A DNA stretch of 46,168 bases from Methanoregulaceae archaeon (GTDB taxonomy: Archaea > Halobacteriota > Methanomicrobia > Methanomicrobiales > Methanospirillaceae): positions 1-46,168 of the forward strand of contig JACTUB010000021.1 of NCBI GenBank assembly GCA_015660885.1, written 5' to 3'. A program made the translations under genes and the position numbers. The notes under the pieces were generated by a model. That model was given only the letters and a program-made list of their open reading frames with translations, searched no databases and was not told the DNA's origin. Below are positions 6,050 to 15,686 of this stretch, piece after piece (position 1 is the first letter of the stretch; every line of letters starts with the position of its first letter).

Positions 6050-8746
6050 TTATGACCAGTACCGGTGGGTCTGGATAAAATTTCGTTCTGCTTTCATAAT
6101 CTCGCGATAGAATGCATCGCCGTCAGTAAGGGTCGCAAGAATACGGGATGCGTTCTCCGGTCCGACACCCCGGGCAGAAAGTGCAATCACTGCCTTTTTT
6201 CCGCTGGATAAAACGATATTGGCATTTTTCAGTAAACGTTGTTCTATAGCATGATCGGCCTGAGTTTTCCGGGGTTTCCTCATGGCCAGATACAATTCGT
6301 CCTCATAAGGTTTGAGTGCTGCAATAAGACGTGCCCCGCATTTTGGGCACTGGGGATGATCGGGCACACGGGAAACAGCGGTCCTGATCTTCCAGTCCCG
6401 ACAGTTCATGCAGGCAAGAAATACATCATCCTGGTCGAGCCTTCTCTTCAGCGTAGCAAGTACCGCTTGATCTGCAGTTGGTGGCGGTACCAGATCACGG
6501 GATGAAAACAATCCCCCGGCGCCGATCATCGAAAAGGGTCCAAGAGCAACACTGATATCTCCCCGTTTAATCTTATTGACAACCTCGGCGGCAGTATCGA
6601 TATCCATATATTCAGAGAGCAGTTCCCGAAATGTCTCCTGTTGTACGACAGATCCTTCAAAGTATTCTAAAAGACGCTGGATGCTGATCTTTTCATAATC
6701 GGCATCAGGATCGATCGCACCGAATTTCTTCGCAATCTGAACCAGTTTCCACTTGAACAGTGCAGTTCGTTTCAACGCAAGCCGGAGAATACCCGGCATA
6801 TGTGAAGGTTCAAGGGAGAGTAAGAAATCCCGCACGTCTGAGCTCCTGATGGATGAGGGGAGATGCAGGAGCATCCGGTATGCATCAAGTTCAAGGCCGA
6901 CCGTCGTTCCATACCGGGCTGATATAAGAATGGAAAGAACACGTCCCAGGGCTTCATTTGTTTTATGCCCGGCGCAGATATTACAGACCACCCCCTCATC
7001 GGTATTTTCCAGAGTTATGAGATGATCGCTGGGGACCAGGGAGCGGTTTTTATCCATTTCAGTCAGGAACATCTGTGCAAAGCGGATACTATCCCTTTCA
7101 GTTGTATACGCAGAGATATTACGCCTTCTCCGGATCTCCCCAACCTCACGTGCGACCGAGAAGGGTACGGGAATCTGCTCTCCTTCCCACGAGGGTAGTT
7201 CTCCCAGTGCTTTCTTTGCGGGCTCCACGGTCAGTTTGCCATCAGCGATCTCGATCACGCGCCAGAGCTGCCCTTTAGTAATGAAGACTACGCCGGTGTG
7301 CACCCATCCGACCACGAAAGACTCATCGAGTGTGCCTACCGTTCTTCTGGAGACCATGTCGAAGATCGGAACTTTCCGTTCATCGTGGATCATGGAGAGG
7401 TTCCCTGAAAGATAACGCCGTGCGCGTGCAGTCGTAATAATCCGTGTCCCGTCTAACCGGATTAAAAGATGTTCCTCCATTTGCCGGCATACATCGTCGA
7501 GAAGTGTTCCGCAATCCGCAAAAACAGAAGTTCGTTCGAGAATCTCACGGATTTTCGACTGCTCGATCTCTCCATACTCTACCGCTATGCCAGCAACCTG
7601 ATTTGCTAGTACGTCAGCAGCACATCTTTGAGGCACTACACGTTCTATCTCGTTTGCCTTTGCCTTTTTTACAATAACCAGGGATTCAAGCAGGTCATCA
7701 AAACCTGTTGCAAGGATCGTCCCGCGCGAGATCGTATTCAGCTGGTGGCCAGCCCGCCCCACACGTTGCACGAGCCGGGAGACTTCCCGTGGGGATCCAA
7801 ACTGGATTACATGGTCAACCCTCCCGATATCGATGCCAAGCTCCATAGACGATGTGCAGATGAGTATCCGTATCTCACCTTTTTTGAATCGCTCCTCTGC
7901 ATCGATCCTCACCTCTTTTGAAAGTGATCCATGATGCACCTCCACATCCCCATGTTCGTAAAGGGCATGTCCCAGTGCTTCGGCAGTTACCCGGGTATTT
8001 ACAAAGACCAGCGTGGATCCTTCCCGTTTCAGTATTTTTGAAAGAATCTCCGTCTGCTTCTGAAAATCATCACCGACAAACCGCACGGTAATGTCCAGCT
8101 GTTTTGCAACAGGTACCTGAACAACAGAGAATGGGCGTTTACCGCAAAGGAAACGCGCAATTTCATCGGGATTTCCCACTGTTGCCGAAAGGCCTATACG
8201 CTGGAATTCGCCTGCATACACATGAAGACGTTCAAGTGCAACTACGAGTTGTGCGCCGCGTTTGCTTCCTGCCAGCTCATGGATCTCATCAATGATCACA
8301 AACCTGACCTGAGTGAGGTGTTTCCGGAGCCGTTTTCCCATGAAAAGGGCCTGGAATGTCTCCGGGGTGGTGATCAGGAGATCCGGTGGGGCCAATGCCT
8401 GCTTGCGCCGTTCACCCATCGGTGTATCTCCATGTCTCACCCCTACGGTAAGCCCGAGTTCTCTGCACCACCATTGCATACGCGCAAGGATATCACGGTT
8501 CAGCGAGCGCAGAGGTGTAATATAGATCGCTTTGAATCCTCCGCGGGAAGGCATTGACAGGAGAGCATTGAAAACGGGAAACATCGCGCTTTCCGTCTTG
8601 CCAGTACCAGTCGGTGCGATAAGGACAACATGGTTTCCGTCGTGGATCAACGGGATTGCCTGCTTCTGGGCTTCGGAAAGCACGGAAAACCCGCGCTTTT
8701 TAATACACACCTGGACTTTTGGATCCAACAATTCAAGCTGTTTCAT
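6050..8746 (-). CDS. lhr: Lhr-family superfamily 2 ATP-dependent helicase
   Basis: An 898-residue SF2 helicase. Motif I is APTGTGKT (44-51), motif II is the DEIH box (153-156), motif III is SAT near 184, and motif VI is QRVGRAGH. A long Lhr-type winged-helix and C-terminal region follows, characteristic of Lhr-core enzymes that unwind DNA or RNA-DNA hybrids in repair or RNA metabolism. Near the C-terminus a four-Cys zinc-binding pattern (CMNC at 779-782 with CPKC at about 800-803) is followed by a helix-hairpin-helix-like ALSARGVGPENASRIL. It is the last gene of an operon, overlapping the phosphoesterase gene by 14 nt. Pairing with a phosphoesterase parallels bacterial Lhr-phosphoesterase neighbourhoods. 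The substrate cannot be read from the sequence. Confidence 0.93.
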   Translation of the reverse strand: MKQLELLDPKVQVCIKKRGFSVLSEAQKQAIPLIHDGNHVVLIAPTGTGKTESAMFPVFNALLSMPSRGGFKAIYITPLRSLNRDILARMQWWCRELGLTVGVRHGDTPMGERRKQALAPPDLLITTPETFQALFMGKRLRKHLTQVRFVIIDEIHELAGSKRGAQLVVALERLHVYAGEFQRIGLSATVGNPDEIARFLCGKRPFSVVQVPVAKQLDITVRFVGDDFQKQTEILSKILKREGSTLVFVNTRVTAEALGHALYEHGDVEVHHGSLSKEVRIDAEERFKKGEIRILICTSSMELGIDIGRVDHVIQFGSPREVSRLVQRVGRAGHQLNTISRGTILATGFDDLLESLVIVKKAKANEIERVVPQRCAADVLANQVAGIAVEYGEIEQSKIREILERTSVFADCGTLLDDVCRQMEEHLLIRLDGTRIITTARARRYLSGNLSMIHDERKVPIFDMVSRRTVGTLDESFVVGWVHTGVVFITKGQLWRVIEIADGKLTVEPAKKALGELPSWEGEQIPVPFSVAREVGEIRRRRNISAYTTERDSIRFAQMFLTEMDKNRSLVPSDHLITLENTDEGVVCNICAGHKTNEALGRVLSILISARYGTTVGLELDAYRMLLHLPSSIRSSDVRDFLLSLEPSHMPGILRLALKRTALFKWKLVQIAKKFGAIDPDADYEKISIQRLLEYFEGSVVQQETFRELLSEYMDIDTAAEVVNKIKRGDISVALGPFSMIGAGGLFSSRDLVPPPTADQAVLATLKRRLDQDDVFLACMNCRDWKIRTAVSRVPDHPQCPKCGARLIAALKPYEDELYLAMRKPRKTQADHAIEQRLLKNANIVLSSGKKAVIALSARGVGPENASRILATLTDGDAFYREIMKAERNFIQTHRYWS

Positions 8747-9488
8747 CTGATTGCAGCGAACTCAGGGAACCGATGTATGTCCCATCGGCAAGGATAATCT
8801 CTGCATCCTCTGTTTTCATGAACCGCGACAGGGGCGAAAACGGATTTTTGACAATCTGGAGTATATCATATCCTGCTATCTCATTAAAAGCAGGCATAAA
8901 CAACACCCGGGTAGGGGGAGTATTTTCAACTAATGTATTCATCCCCAGCTTATCAGTATCCAGCCCTGCACGCAGGTATGCCGGGGTCTGAAGGGCACAA
9001 CCCACCTCATCTTTAAGCAGGAGCAGAGGATGGTGGTGACCGATTACCATCAGGTGCCCTGTAAGATTCGGGGAGGGGTACATGTGTCCATGGAGGTATC
9101 CGACACCGTCAAGGATCGTTCCATCTTTCGGCTGGAGTTCGGCATCACGGAGATACGGTTCAATTCCAATATCGTGGTTGCCGGGAAATACTTTCAGCGG
9201 GATGCGACTACGAAGTGTATCGAGAATTACCGGTAACTCATCATATTCCTGACGGGTGATCGATGGAATGCTGTGTTTGATGTCGCCGAGCAGGACGAGC
9301 ATATCCGGGTCTGCCATATCGATGATCTTCAGTAGGCGTTCAAGTCGATCAGTACTCCGGCTCCTGAAATGCAGACCGTGAGCAGCTAGGTCAGCCTCTA
9401 TCCCAAAATGGAGGTCTGCAACAATCAGCAGCCGGTATTCACCTTCAATGACGAGTGCCGGGCCGTCCCCGAAAAATTCCATCTTCAT
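8733..9488 (-). CDS. Calcineurin-like metallophosphoesterase, Lhr/RPA-associated
   Basis: This 251-residue protein carries the metallophosphoesterase signature in order: DLH (25-27), GDIKH (68-72), GNHD (103-106), and GHMYP/GHHHP (134-138 and 150-154), which coordinate two metals. The family includes the phosphoesterases found next to Lhr-type helicases in bacteria and next to RPA genes in haloarchaea. Here both associations occur together: it overlaps the RPA-associated gene by 4 nt upstream and the helicase by 14 nt downstream. The likely role is removal of phosphate or nucleotide end groups from nucleic acids during repair. That substrate is inferred from context, not seen. Confidence 0.9.
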   Translation of the reverse strand: MKMEFFGDGPALVIEGEYRLLIVADLHFGIEADLAAHGLHFRSRSTDRLERLLKIIDMADPDMLVLLGDIKHSIPSITRQEYDELPVILDTLRSRIPLKVFPGNHDIGIEPYLRDAELQPKDGTILDGVGYLHGHMYPSPNLTGHLMVIGHHHPLLLLKDEVGCALQTPAYLRAGLDTDKLGMNTLVENTPPTRVLFMPAFNEIAGYDILQIVKNPFSPLSRFMKTEDAEIILADGTYIGSLSSLQSDETA

Positions 9489-10255
9489 AATGGTTTAACA
9501 AATCCTTTCTGAGGCTGGTAACATTCATCATTGATAATGAGAGATTCAATGGCAGTGAGGACTGCCTCCGAAGATGCACCTCTTGCCGTTGCCAGTCTGA
9601 TTATCTCTTCCACGGCAATCCCCCTTGGTCCGTTTCCTGCTGTCATGAGTTCCATCACCAGCATGCGGATATCGGGAGGAGAGGATGTTTCACACCCGGC
9701 TGAACGAACGGTCTGAACCGCACCTTCAACCATAATAGCGAGTTCCTGGAGCCTGGCTTTGGTTATTGAATAGTGGCGGATCGCCGCAAGGGCGCGTTTA
9801 TCGGTATACGAACCCAGCATGGCGAGGTTAATCAGGTTAAGACGCCTGAGAGTCGATTTTGCTGTTACCAGCACCCACTGGTCACGAACCATACGGTCCA
9901 CAATTCTGATTTGATCCGGGCGCACAGACAGATTTGCAACACCATTTTTCACGTACATCTGGGCCCTACCGGAGACCGTAATAAATGATGGCACAGGGAT
10001 TTTACAGAATGTTACTGCAAGAGGGGTGTTCCTGCCACCGATTACCAGATCAAATGCTCCGGTCGGATCAGCCATGCGGGTGTGCACCATATCTCCGGAT
10101 TCTGTAACCTCAGTAAGGGCACCTGAAAGAAACATGGAACGGCACCACGCTCCTCCCGGTGTCACCACCCATGCAGGGCTTCCCGGATCATCATCCGGAA
10201 AGGATAGTGTTGAACCGCCATACTCCCCGGCAAATACCCGTGCAGCCCCTTCCAT
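9485..10255 (-). CDS. RPA-associated protein (COG3390-type single-strand-binding partner)
   Basis: This 256-residue protein begins with RVFAGEYGGSTL, close to the RVFA-x-E start typical of archaeal RPA-associated proteins (RPAP). An OB-fold-like region (about 35-125) with HTRMADPTGAFDLVIGG and VSGRAQMYV follows, then a helical or winged-helix C-terminus (about 165-256). In haloarchaea RPAP genes sit beside RPA and help single-stranded DNA binding. No RPA large subunit is adjacent here, so RPA must be encoded elsewhere. It is the first gene of the operon RPAP - phosphoesterase - Lhr, with its stop overlapping the next start (ATGA). This supports a shared role in replication or repair of single-stranded DNA. 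Confidence 0.85.
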   Translation of the reverse strand: MEGAARVFAGEYGGSTLSFPDDDPGSPAWVVTPGGAWCRSMFLSGALTEVTESGDMVHTRMADPTGAFDLVIGGRNTPLAVTFCKIPVPSFITVSGRAQMYVKNGVANLSVRPDQIRIVDRMVRDQWVLVTAKSTLRRLNLINLAMLGSYTDKRALAAIRHYSITKARLQELAIMVEGAVQTVRSAGCETSSPPDIRMLVMELMTAGNGPRGIAVEEIIRLATARGASSEAVLTAIESLIINDECYQPQKGFVKPL

Positions 10256-10458
10256 AGTGTCGTATCAGTTTTGTCAGATGATCGTATTCAAGATATAGTC
10301 TGTGCCAAGTCTGTACCACCCCAAAGTTTCCAGAACACACCACACGTGGTAAAATGGAAAATACGAATGCCGCAGATTTCTAAGACAGGAGATTGGTATC
10401 TTCACTAGAGGTACGGTCAATATCCGATTATAAACAGAAAAAATTTAAAAAAACAATA

Positions 10459-10998
10459 TTATTTCCCGTTGTGACGATAGGTAAAAGAGAGAACGGAAAG
10501 AATTGCGAGTGCAAAGAGAACAGTGTCCCATGACATCGGGGATTTCGTGGGTGTTGGCAATGATGGTGAGATGCATGAGTTCAGATCCGGGGGAACAAGC
10601 GTCGGGTCGAGCCCAGCAGCCCGTGCGTATGCTGTTTTTGCTTCGTCACATCTGCCAAGTGACCGAAGGGCATTGCCCTTATTATACCAGGCAATAGAAT
10701 GAGCAGATGTCAAGTTGCCCTCAATGGCCAGTGCTGCATCTGCCGCCGCATTGGCTTCTTCAAACCGACCGAGCATCACCAGAATCCCGGCCCTGTTTGC
10801 CTGAATAAGCGGAACCCATGCGGATTCGTTGAGTGCAAGGGCTTCGTCCGACGCTATAAGTGCACCGGTATAATTTCCTGCATTCGCAAGATCAACGCTC
10901 TTTGAATAGAGAGCCCCCGCAGAAGTATCAGTGGCAAATACAGGCAGAATCAAACTGAAACTGATGAGAATAACCATAAAATATCTTCTGTAATACAT
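10459..10998 (-). CDS. Secreted or membrane-anchored TPR protein
   Basis: This 179-residue protein has an N-terminal signal peptide (hydrophobic residues 7-22, plausible cleavage after VFA) and a C-terminal hydrophobic segment (about 155-172, followed by RHNGK) that would anchor it in the membrane. Between them are about three tetratricopeptide-like helical repeats with A-x-A-LA-L-N/D-P patterns (residues 28-140), then a Pro/Ser/Thr linker. It probably lies outside the cell as a protein-interaction module. The gap 10256-10458 upstream of the RPAP operon holds no gene and ends in A/T-rich sequence. Function is unknown. Confidence 0.75.
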   Translation of the reverse strand: MYYRRYFMVILISFSLILPVFATDTSAGALYSKSVDLANAGNYTGALIASDEALALNESAWVPLIQANRAGILVMLGRFEEANAAADAALAIEGNLTSAHSIAWYNKGNALRSLGRCDEAKTAYARAAGLDPTLVPPDLNSCISPSLPTPTKSPMSWDTVLFALAILSVLSFTYRHNGK

Positions 10999-11054
10999 AT
11001 GTTTTCTCCATTTCTCAGATATTGAAGGTGCATCATATAAAAAAGTGAAACTTA

Positions 11055-12122
11055 TCAGTTTTTACCCAGCACGATCAACCCTGCTATAATAATACCGGCC
11101 AGCCCAATCCATTCTGGCAGGGGGGTATAGGTGGTCTTTACTGGTAGCAGTAAAGAAGTCGGAGTCGCAGTTTCCCCGGTTTGTGATGAAGATGGAGTAT
11201 GTCCAGGGACTGTCGTACTTACCAATTGCATATCTAGTGGTGTAACAATGGTAGAGGTATCTTTGATGAAGGTAACCGAAGCTGATTTCGTCGTTGTTCC
11301 TGTGAGATTTGTAACGCTGCTGGTAGTATATGATTCCTGAAGAGAATCAAGATCCTGACTTATAGTGAATGTGTACGTCCCCAGAGGATAGAGAGTTTCA
11401 CCAAAAGAACTCCGTGCAGTATGATCCCAGTCTTTCCCGTTCTTCCAGTAATAAGGGGATACGGTGATAAAGGGCTGTTTTTCAAAGGACAGAATCTGGG
11501 TTTTTGCATTCCCGGCGTTTCCTGTATAGATAGTGCTGATTACCCGTCCGAGAGGATTAACCAATACTACCGTAAAAAAAGAATCCGAAGGATTGATACC
11601 GGGTCGATTTAACGGCAGGAGCGCCGGATACAGGTTTGTATCTACCCGGTAGGTGACATTTGTAGAGATCGGGATGGATTTCCCGCTCACGTCCTGGTTA
11701 TGATCCAGATCCCAGACTTTGATATTAAGCTGCGGTTCAAAAACTTCGAAAACCACGTTATTAGGTTGCTTATCGATGCAGTACCATGACCCGGAATACC
11801 CGGTAAAACTTTCCAGGCTGATATTATAATGATATATTTTATCCGATACGGTATTTATTTCATAGATTGTCATGGTTTTTTGGGGTGGCGCGCTGGTATT
11901 TGCGCCTTCCTGCCACCACGCAATAGTATGGCACCCGTTTAATGCGCTAGATATATCCAGATTGCTCTCACCGATATAGACTGGAGCACCTGCGGCAATT
12001 TTTGCAGTAGTACCCTCCACAGGTGCGGCGCCGATTAAAATGATAATAAAAGCGAGTATGACATATTTTCCTTGCATGGAAAGTAATTTCAAAACCCTTA
12101 TGATAAACATTATGACATTCAT
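11055..12122 (-). CDS. DUF3821-type surface protein with C-terminal membrane anchor
   Basis: This 355-residue protein has an N-terminal hydrophobic signal (about residues 20-36), then an A-A-G-A-P-V-Y-I-G-E motif that marks the DUF3821 family of methanogen surface proteins. The ectodomain is beta-rich with several N-x-S/T sites that could be N-glycosylated. It is followed by a Thr/Ser/Pro-rich stalk (about 285-330) and a terminal membrane helix (about 335-352). A later Met at position 16 is an alternative start giving a more usual signal peptide. The protein is presumably exported by Sec and displayed on the S-layer or membrane. No catalytic motif is visible and its role is unknown. Confidence 0.8.
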   Translation of the reverse strand: MNVIMFIIRVLKLLSMQGKYVILAFIIILIGAAPVEGTTAKIAAGAPVYIGESNLDISSALNGCHTIAWWQEGANTSAPPQKTMTIYEINTVSDKIYHYNISLESFTGYSGSWYCIDKQPNNVVFEVFEPQLNIKVWDLDHNQDVSGKSIPISTNVTYRVDTNLYPALLPLNRPGINPSDSFFTVVLVNPLGRVISTIYTGNAGNAKTQILSFEKQPFITVSPYYWKNGKDWDHTARSSFGETLYPLGTYTFTISQDLDSLQESYTTSSVTNLTGTTTKSASVTFIKDTSTIVTPLDMQLVSTTVPGHTPSSSQTGETATPTSLLLPVKTTYTPLPEWIGLAGIIIAGLIVLGKN

Positions 12123-12220
12123 TAAAAAGAGCGCGTGATTTTGCCTGTTCGCAGAGTTCTCATGGAATGACTGCCTAAACTATCCGTTCCCGGGTGAAAG
12201 AGTAATTGGGGGAAGAGAGG

Positions 12221-13195
12221 ATGCCCAAGGAAGAGAACCACACCATCTGGATTGAAAAATACCGGCCATCAAAACTTGCTGATATTGTCGGGCAGGATGA
12301 AATTGTGGAGCGATTGTCGTCATATGTAAAGAGTGGTAACCTGCCTCACCTTCTCTTCACGGGCAGTGCCGGTGTGGGCAAGACAACTGCTGCTATAACC
12401 CTTGCACGTGAATTCTTTAAGGACTCCTGGCAGATGAATTTCCGCGAACTCAATGCATCAGATGAACGCGGGATCGATGTGGTACGCAACCAGATCAAGC
12501 AATTCGCCCGGACGACACCACTCGGCGAGGCACAATTTAAAATTCTGTTTCTGGACGAAGCCGACGCACTGACCACCGATGCACAGGCAGCCCTGCGGCG
12601 GACAATGGAGAGTTACGCGCAGACCTGCCGGTTTATTCTTTCCTGTAATTATTCTTCCAAGATTATTGACCCTATCCAGAGCAGGTGTGCAATATACCGG
12701 TTTAAACCCCTTGGACCGGAAGCGGTGAAAGAAGAGATTTGTCGGATCGCCAGCCGCGAAGGACTCAGGGTAACGGATGATGCGATGGATGCCATTGTCT
12801 ATATTGCACAGGGCGATATGCGTAAGGCTATCAACGCACTTCAGGGTGCCGCAATTATCTGTTCTACGATAGATGAGAAGATGGTATATGCGATAACATC
12901 CACTGCACGGCCGGATGAAATCGAAGAGCTCCTGAAACTCTCTCTTGGCGGAGACTTTGATAGTGCTGAATCTCTCCTTGCAAATCTTCTCCATGAACGC
13001 GGGATCGCTCCCAATGAACTGATCAACCAGTGTTACCGAGCCATCGTCAAATTTGAAATGATCAAGGGCTTAAAAGTGGAGTTAATCGACCATTTAGGAG
13101 AGACAGATTTCCGGCTCTCCGAGGGGGCGAATAGTGATATCCAGATGGAAGCACTCATCGCCCGGTTCGTCCTCTCTTCACAGAAATGCAGATGA
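12221..13195 (+). CDS. rfcS: Replication factor C small subunit
   Basis: This 324-residue clamp-loader AAA+ ATPase has the RFC box [15 protein letters not shown] near the N-terminus, Walker A GSAGVGKT (48-55), Walker B LDEAD (111-115), sensor 1 near FILSCNYSS, the arginine-finger SRC motif (154-156) and sensor 2 QGDMRKAI. It loads the PCNA sliding clamp onto primed DNA together with RFC large subunit, which is not in this window. I start at the ATG at 12221, preceded by a purine-rich GGGGGAAGAGAGG. A TTG five codons upstream is in frame but would lie inside that ribosome binding site. It heads a long plus-strand cluster and is 9 nt from mcm. Confidence 0.96.
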   Translation: MPKEENHTIWIEKYRPSKLADIVGQDEIVERLSSYVKSGNLPHLLFTGSAGVGKTTAAITLAREFFKDSWQMNFRELNASDERGIDVVRNQIKQFARTTPLGEAQFKILFLDEADALTTDAQAALRRTMESYAQTCRFILSCNYSSKIIDPIQSRCAIYRFKPLGPEAVKEEICRIASREGLRVTDDAMDAIVYIAQGDMRKAINALQGAAIICSTIDEKMVYAITSTARPDEIEELLKLSLGGDFDSAESLLANLLHERGIAPNELINQCYRAIVKFEMIKGLKVELIDHLGETDFRLSEGANSDIQMEALIARFVLSSQKCR

Positions 13196-13204
13196 GGTAA
13201 AGGA

Positions 13205-15316
13205 ATGGATAAAAACCCGGACCTGCAAAATACCGATAAGACCGAAGACTGGAGCAGATTATTAAAAAGCAAATATAAAAAAGAGCTTGCTGAGATATCC
13301 CGTGAATATCCCCATAAACGTTCCCTCAATATCGATTACCGGGATGTCGAGCGGTTCGGTAAAGCGGGTATCGCTCTTGCCGATGAGCTTTTGGAAAATC
13401 CCGGTAAAGTCCTCGAAGACGTATGGGAAGCGATTAAAAAAAGTCAGCTGATCAGGATCAAAGAGGGAAAAGAACCTAAAGGCATCAATATCAGGTTCAC
13501 CAATCTTCCGAAAAAGGTTGGTATCCGCAGTATCAGATCGGATGACATCAACTCTTTTGTATCGGTTGAAGGTATCTTGCGCAAGACTACAGAAGTCAGG
13601 CCACGCATTGTTGAAGCAACCTTCCGGTGCCCTGCAGGACACTTCACATTAAAAAAACAGAAATACGGGAAATTCATTGAACCAGAAGGGTGTTCAACCG
13701 ACGGGTGTTCATTCAAGAAACTTGAACTATTACCCAAACGCTCAAAGTTTGTAGACTCACAAAAGCTCCGGATACAGGAGTCCCCTGAAGGACTTCGCGG
13801 TGGCGAACAGCCTCAGACTCTCGATGTGGATGTAACTGATGATCTCTCCGGCAGAGTGGCTCCCGGAGACCGCGTAGTTATCAATGGGATTCTCCGTTCG
13901 ATGCAGAGGATCGTAAGAGGTGAAAAGAGTACGGTCTTTGACATTTTCCTTGAATGCAACTCCATCGAAATCGCCGAAAAAGAATTTGAGGAAGTGGAGA
14001 TCAATGAAAAAGACGAGGATGAAATCAAAACTCTCAGCATCGATCCCCTGATCTACCGGAAGATTACTCATTCAATTGCCCCTACTATTTACGGCAGCGA
14101 GGATGTCAAAGAGGCAATTGCACTCCAGCTCTTCGGGGGCATTGCCAAGGAGATGCCGGATGGCACCCACCTTCGGGGCGATATCCATGTACTCCTCATC
14201 GGTGACCCGGGGATTGCCAAGAGTCAACTGCTCCGGTATGTCGTGAAGCTTTCACCTCGTGCAATCTATACCAGCGGACAGTCCTCCACCTCAGCCGGTT
14301 TAACCGCAACCGCAGTGAAAGATGAATTCGGTGAGGGGCGATGGACACTCGAAGCAGGGGCTCTTGTACTGGCTGATATGGGAGTGGCAGCTGTAGACGA
14401 GATGGATAAAATGCAAAAAGAGGACCGTTCAGCACTGCATGAAGCGATGGAGCAACAATCCATCAGCGTCGCCAAAGCCGGCATAACGGCCACTCTCAAA
14501 TCCCGCTGTGCTCTTCTCGGGGCTGCAAACCCGAAATATGGAAGATTCGATATGTATGGCGATATTTCCGACCAGATCAATATGCCAGCCTCTCTGCTAT
14601 CCCGGTTTGATCTGATTTTCATTATGACTGATCAGCCCGAACAGAAACGTGATCTTGCCATAGCTGAACATATCCTTAAATCCCATGGCATTGGTGAACT
14701 TATCGCTCAGCACAGGAAGACCCCGATCCCCGGCGTTACTGACGAATATATTCAGCAACAGCTGAAACCGGTCATGCCGGATATCGATCCTTCCTTTTTC
14801 CGCAAGTACGTCGCGTATTCCAAGCGATCCTGCTTTCCCATTCTATCCATTGAAGCTAAAGAGGCGCTTGTCAGCTATTACCTTAAGCTCAGGGGGATTG
14901 CCGAGCCAAACAAGCCGGTACCCGTGACGGCCCGCCAGCTTGAGGCCCTTGTCAGGCTTGCAGAGGCAAGCGCGCGCATACGTCTTTCGGATACTATTGA
15001 ACAACATGATGCTGAACGGGTCATTCATATTGTTGACGCATGCCTGCGCCAGATTGCATACGATGCGAGGACCGGAAGTTTCGATATTGATAAGATTGCA
15101 ACCGGCATATCCAAGGAGAAGCGGGATATTGTACGGGTGATAAAGGATGCGATTCGGGACATTGGCGGTGAAGGAAGGCGGGCTTCAAAGGACCAGGTTG
15201 TTGATGTTGTCGTATCAAAAGGGTTTTCGCGGGACAAAGTTGAAGCAGGAATCGAGATGCTCGTTCGATCAGGAGAGGCAATGGAACCAAAACTGGGGAT
15301 CCTGCAGTTGATCTAA
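13205..15316 (+). CDS. mcm: Replicative DNA helicase MCM
   Basis: A 703-residue hexameric replicative helicase of normal length. The N-terminal domain contains a zinc-binding region (residues about 140-170: CPAGH followed by CSTDGC) and an OB fold. The AAA+ domain carries Walker A GDPGIAKSQ (starting 333), Walker B VDEMDK (D398-E399), sensor 1 ALLGAANPKYG and the arginine finger SRFD (466-469). A C-terminal winged helix follows (about 620-703). Archaeal MCM unwinds DNA at forks 3' to 5'. No intein is present. It is preceded by GAGGTAAAGGA and followed after 13 nt by mptD, so the replication genes rfcS and mcm are co-transcribed with pterin and other genes. Confidence 0.98.
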   Translation: MDKNPDLQNTDKTEDWSRLLKSKYKKELAEISREYPHKRSLNIDYRDVERFGKAGIALADELLENPGKVLEDVWEAIKKSQLIRIKEGKEPKGINIRFTNLPKKVGIRSIRSDDINSFVSVEGILRKTTEVRPRIVEATFRCPAGHFTLKKQKYGKFIEPEGCSTDGCSFKKLELLPKRSKFVDSQKLRIQESPEGLRGGEQPQTLDVDVTDDLSGRVAPGDRVVINGILRSMQRIVRGEKSTVFDIFLECNSIEIAEKEFEEVEINEKDEDEIKTLSIDPLIYRKITHSIAPTIYGSEDVKEAIALQLFGGIAKEMPDGTHLRGDIHVLLIGDPGIAKSQLLRYVVKLSPRAIYTSGQSSTSAGLTATAVKDEFGEGRWTLEAGALVLADMGVAAVDEMDKMQKEDRSALHEAMEQQSISVAKAGITATLKSRCALLGAANPKYGRFDMYGDISDQINMPASLLSRFDLIFIMTDQPEQKRDLAIAEHILKSHGIGELIAQHRKTPIPGVTDEYIQQQLKPVMPDIDPSFFRKYVAYSKRSCFPILSIEAKEALVSYYLKLRGIAEPNKPVPVTARQLEALVRLAEASARIRLSDTIEQHDAERVIHIVDACLRQIAYDARTGSFDIDKIATGISKEKRDIVRVIKDAIRDIGGEGRRASKDQVVDVVVSKGFSRDKVEAGIEMLVRSGEAMEPKLGILQLI

Positions 15317-15329
15317 AGGAGGAGCGATA

Positions 15330-15686
15330 ATGACATCTGACCGGGACAAGGCCGTCTTTGAAGCAGGGATAAAACTGGGGGCACTCTACCACCAGTGGGT
15401 TGGCACCCCCATATCTCTGAAATCTGCTGCAAGTGTCGAGAGCGCAATTGAACAAGCGGTGATCCTTCAGCCATTCGTAGAAAAGATCACGGTCAGGCTT
15501 GATCGTAACCTGATGACTGAGAACAAATTTGGGTATTGCGAGTTGTCCGGGCTCATGTTCAATATAGAGATCGTAACACGTGTCGGGTTTACCTATTGCC
15601 GTGCATACCTGGCTCCAAAAGATGGATACCCGCTTATGCAGATTATGGAATGCAATGAAACCCTCTCGCTTTCCCGTAACGGATGA
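15330..15686 (+). CDS. mptD: Archaeal dihydroneopterin aldolase (MptD)
   Basis: This 118-residue protein matches the archaeal MptD family (DUF381), which cleaves 7,8-dihydroneopterin to 6-hydroxymethyl-7,8-dihydropterin and glycolaldehyde in methanopterin biosynthesis. Family features include FEAGIKLGALYHQWVGTPIS near the N-terminus, LQPFVEKITVRLD, and NKFGYCELSG in the middle. Length equals the family norm of about 120. A strong AGGAGG lies 8 nt before the ATG. The coding region overlaps the start of the TatD-like hydrolase by 32 nt. Methanopterin is the one-carbon carrier of methanogenesis, so the gene fits a methanogen. Confidence 0.88.
   Translation: MTSDRDKAVFEAGIKLGALYHQWVGTPISLKSAASVESAIEQAVILQPFVEKITVRLDRNLMTENKFGYCELSGLMFNIEIVTRVGFTYCRAYLAPKDGYPLMQIMECNETLSLSRNG

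Noticed and set aside
10340..10352. Near-palindrome ACCAC-AC-GTGGT upstream of the RPAP operon
   Set aside because: It is short, with a two-base spacer, and no second copy or regulator gene supports a role.
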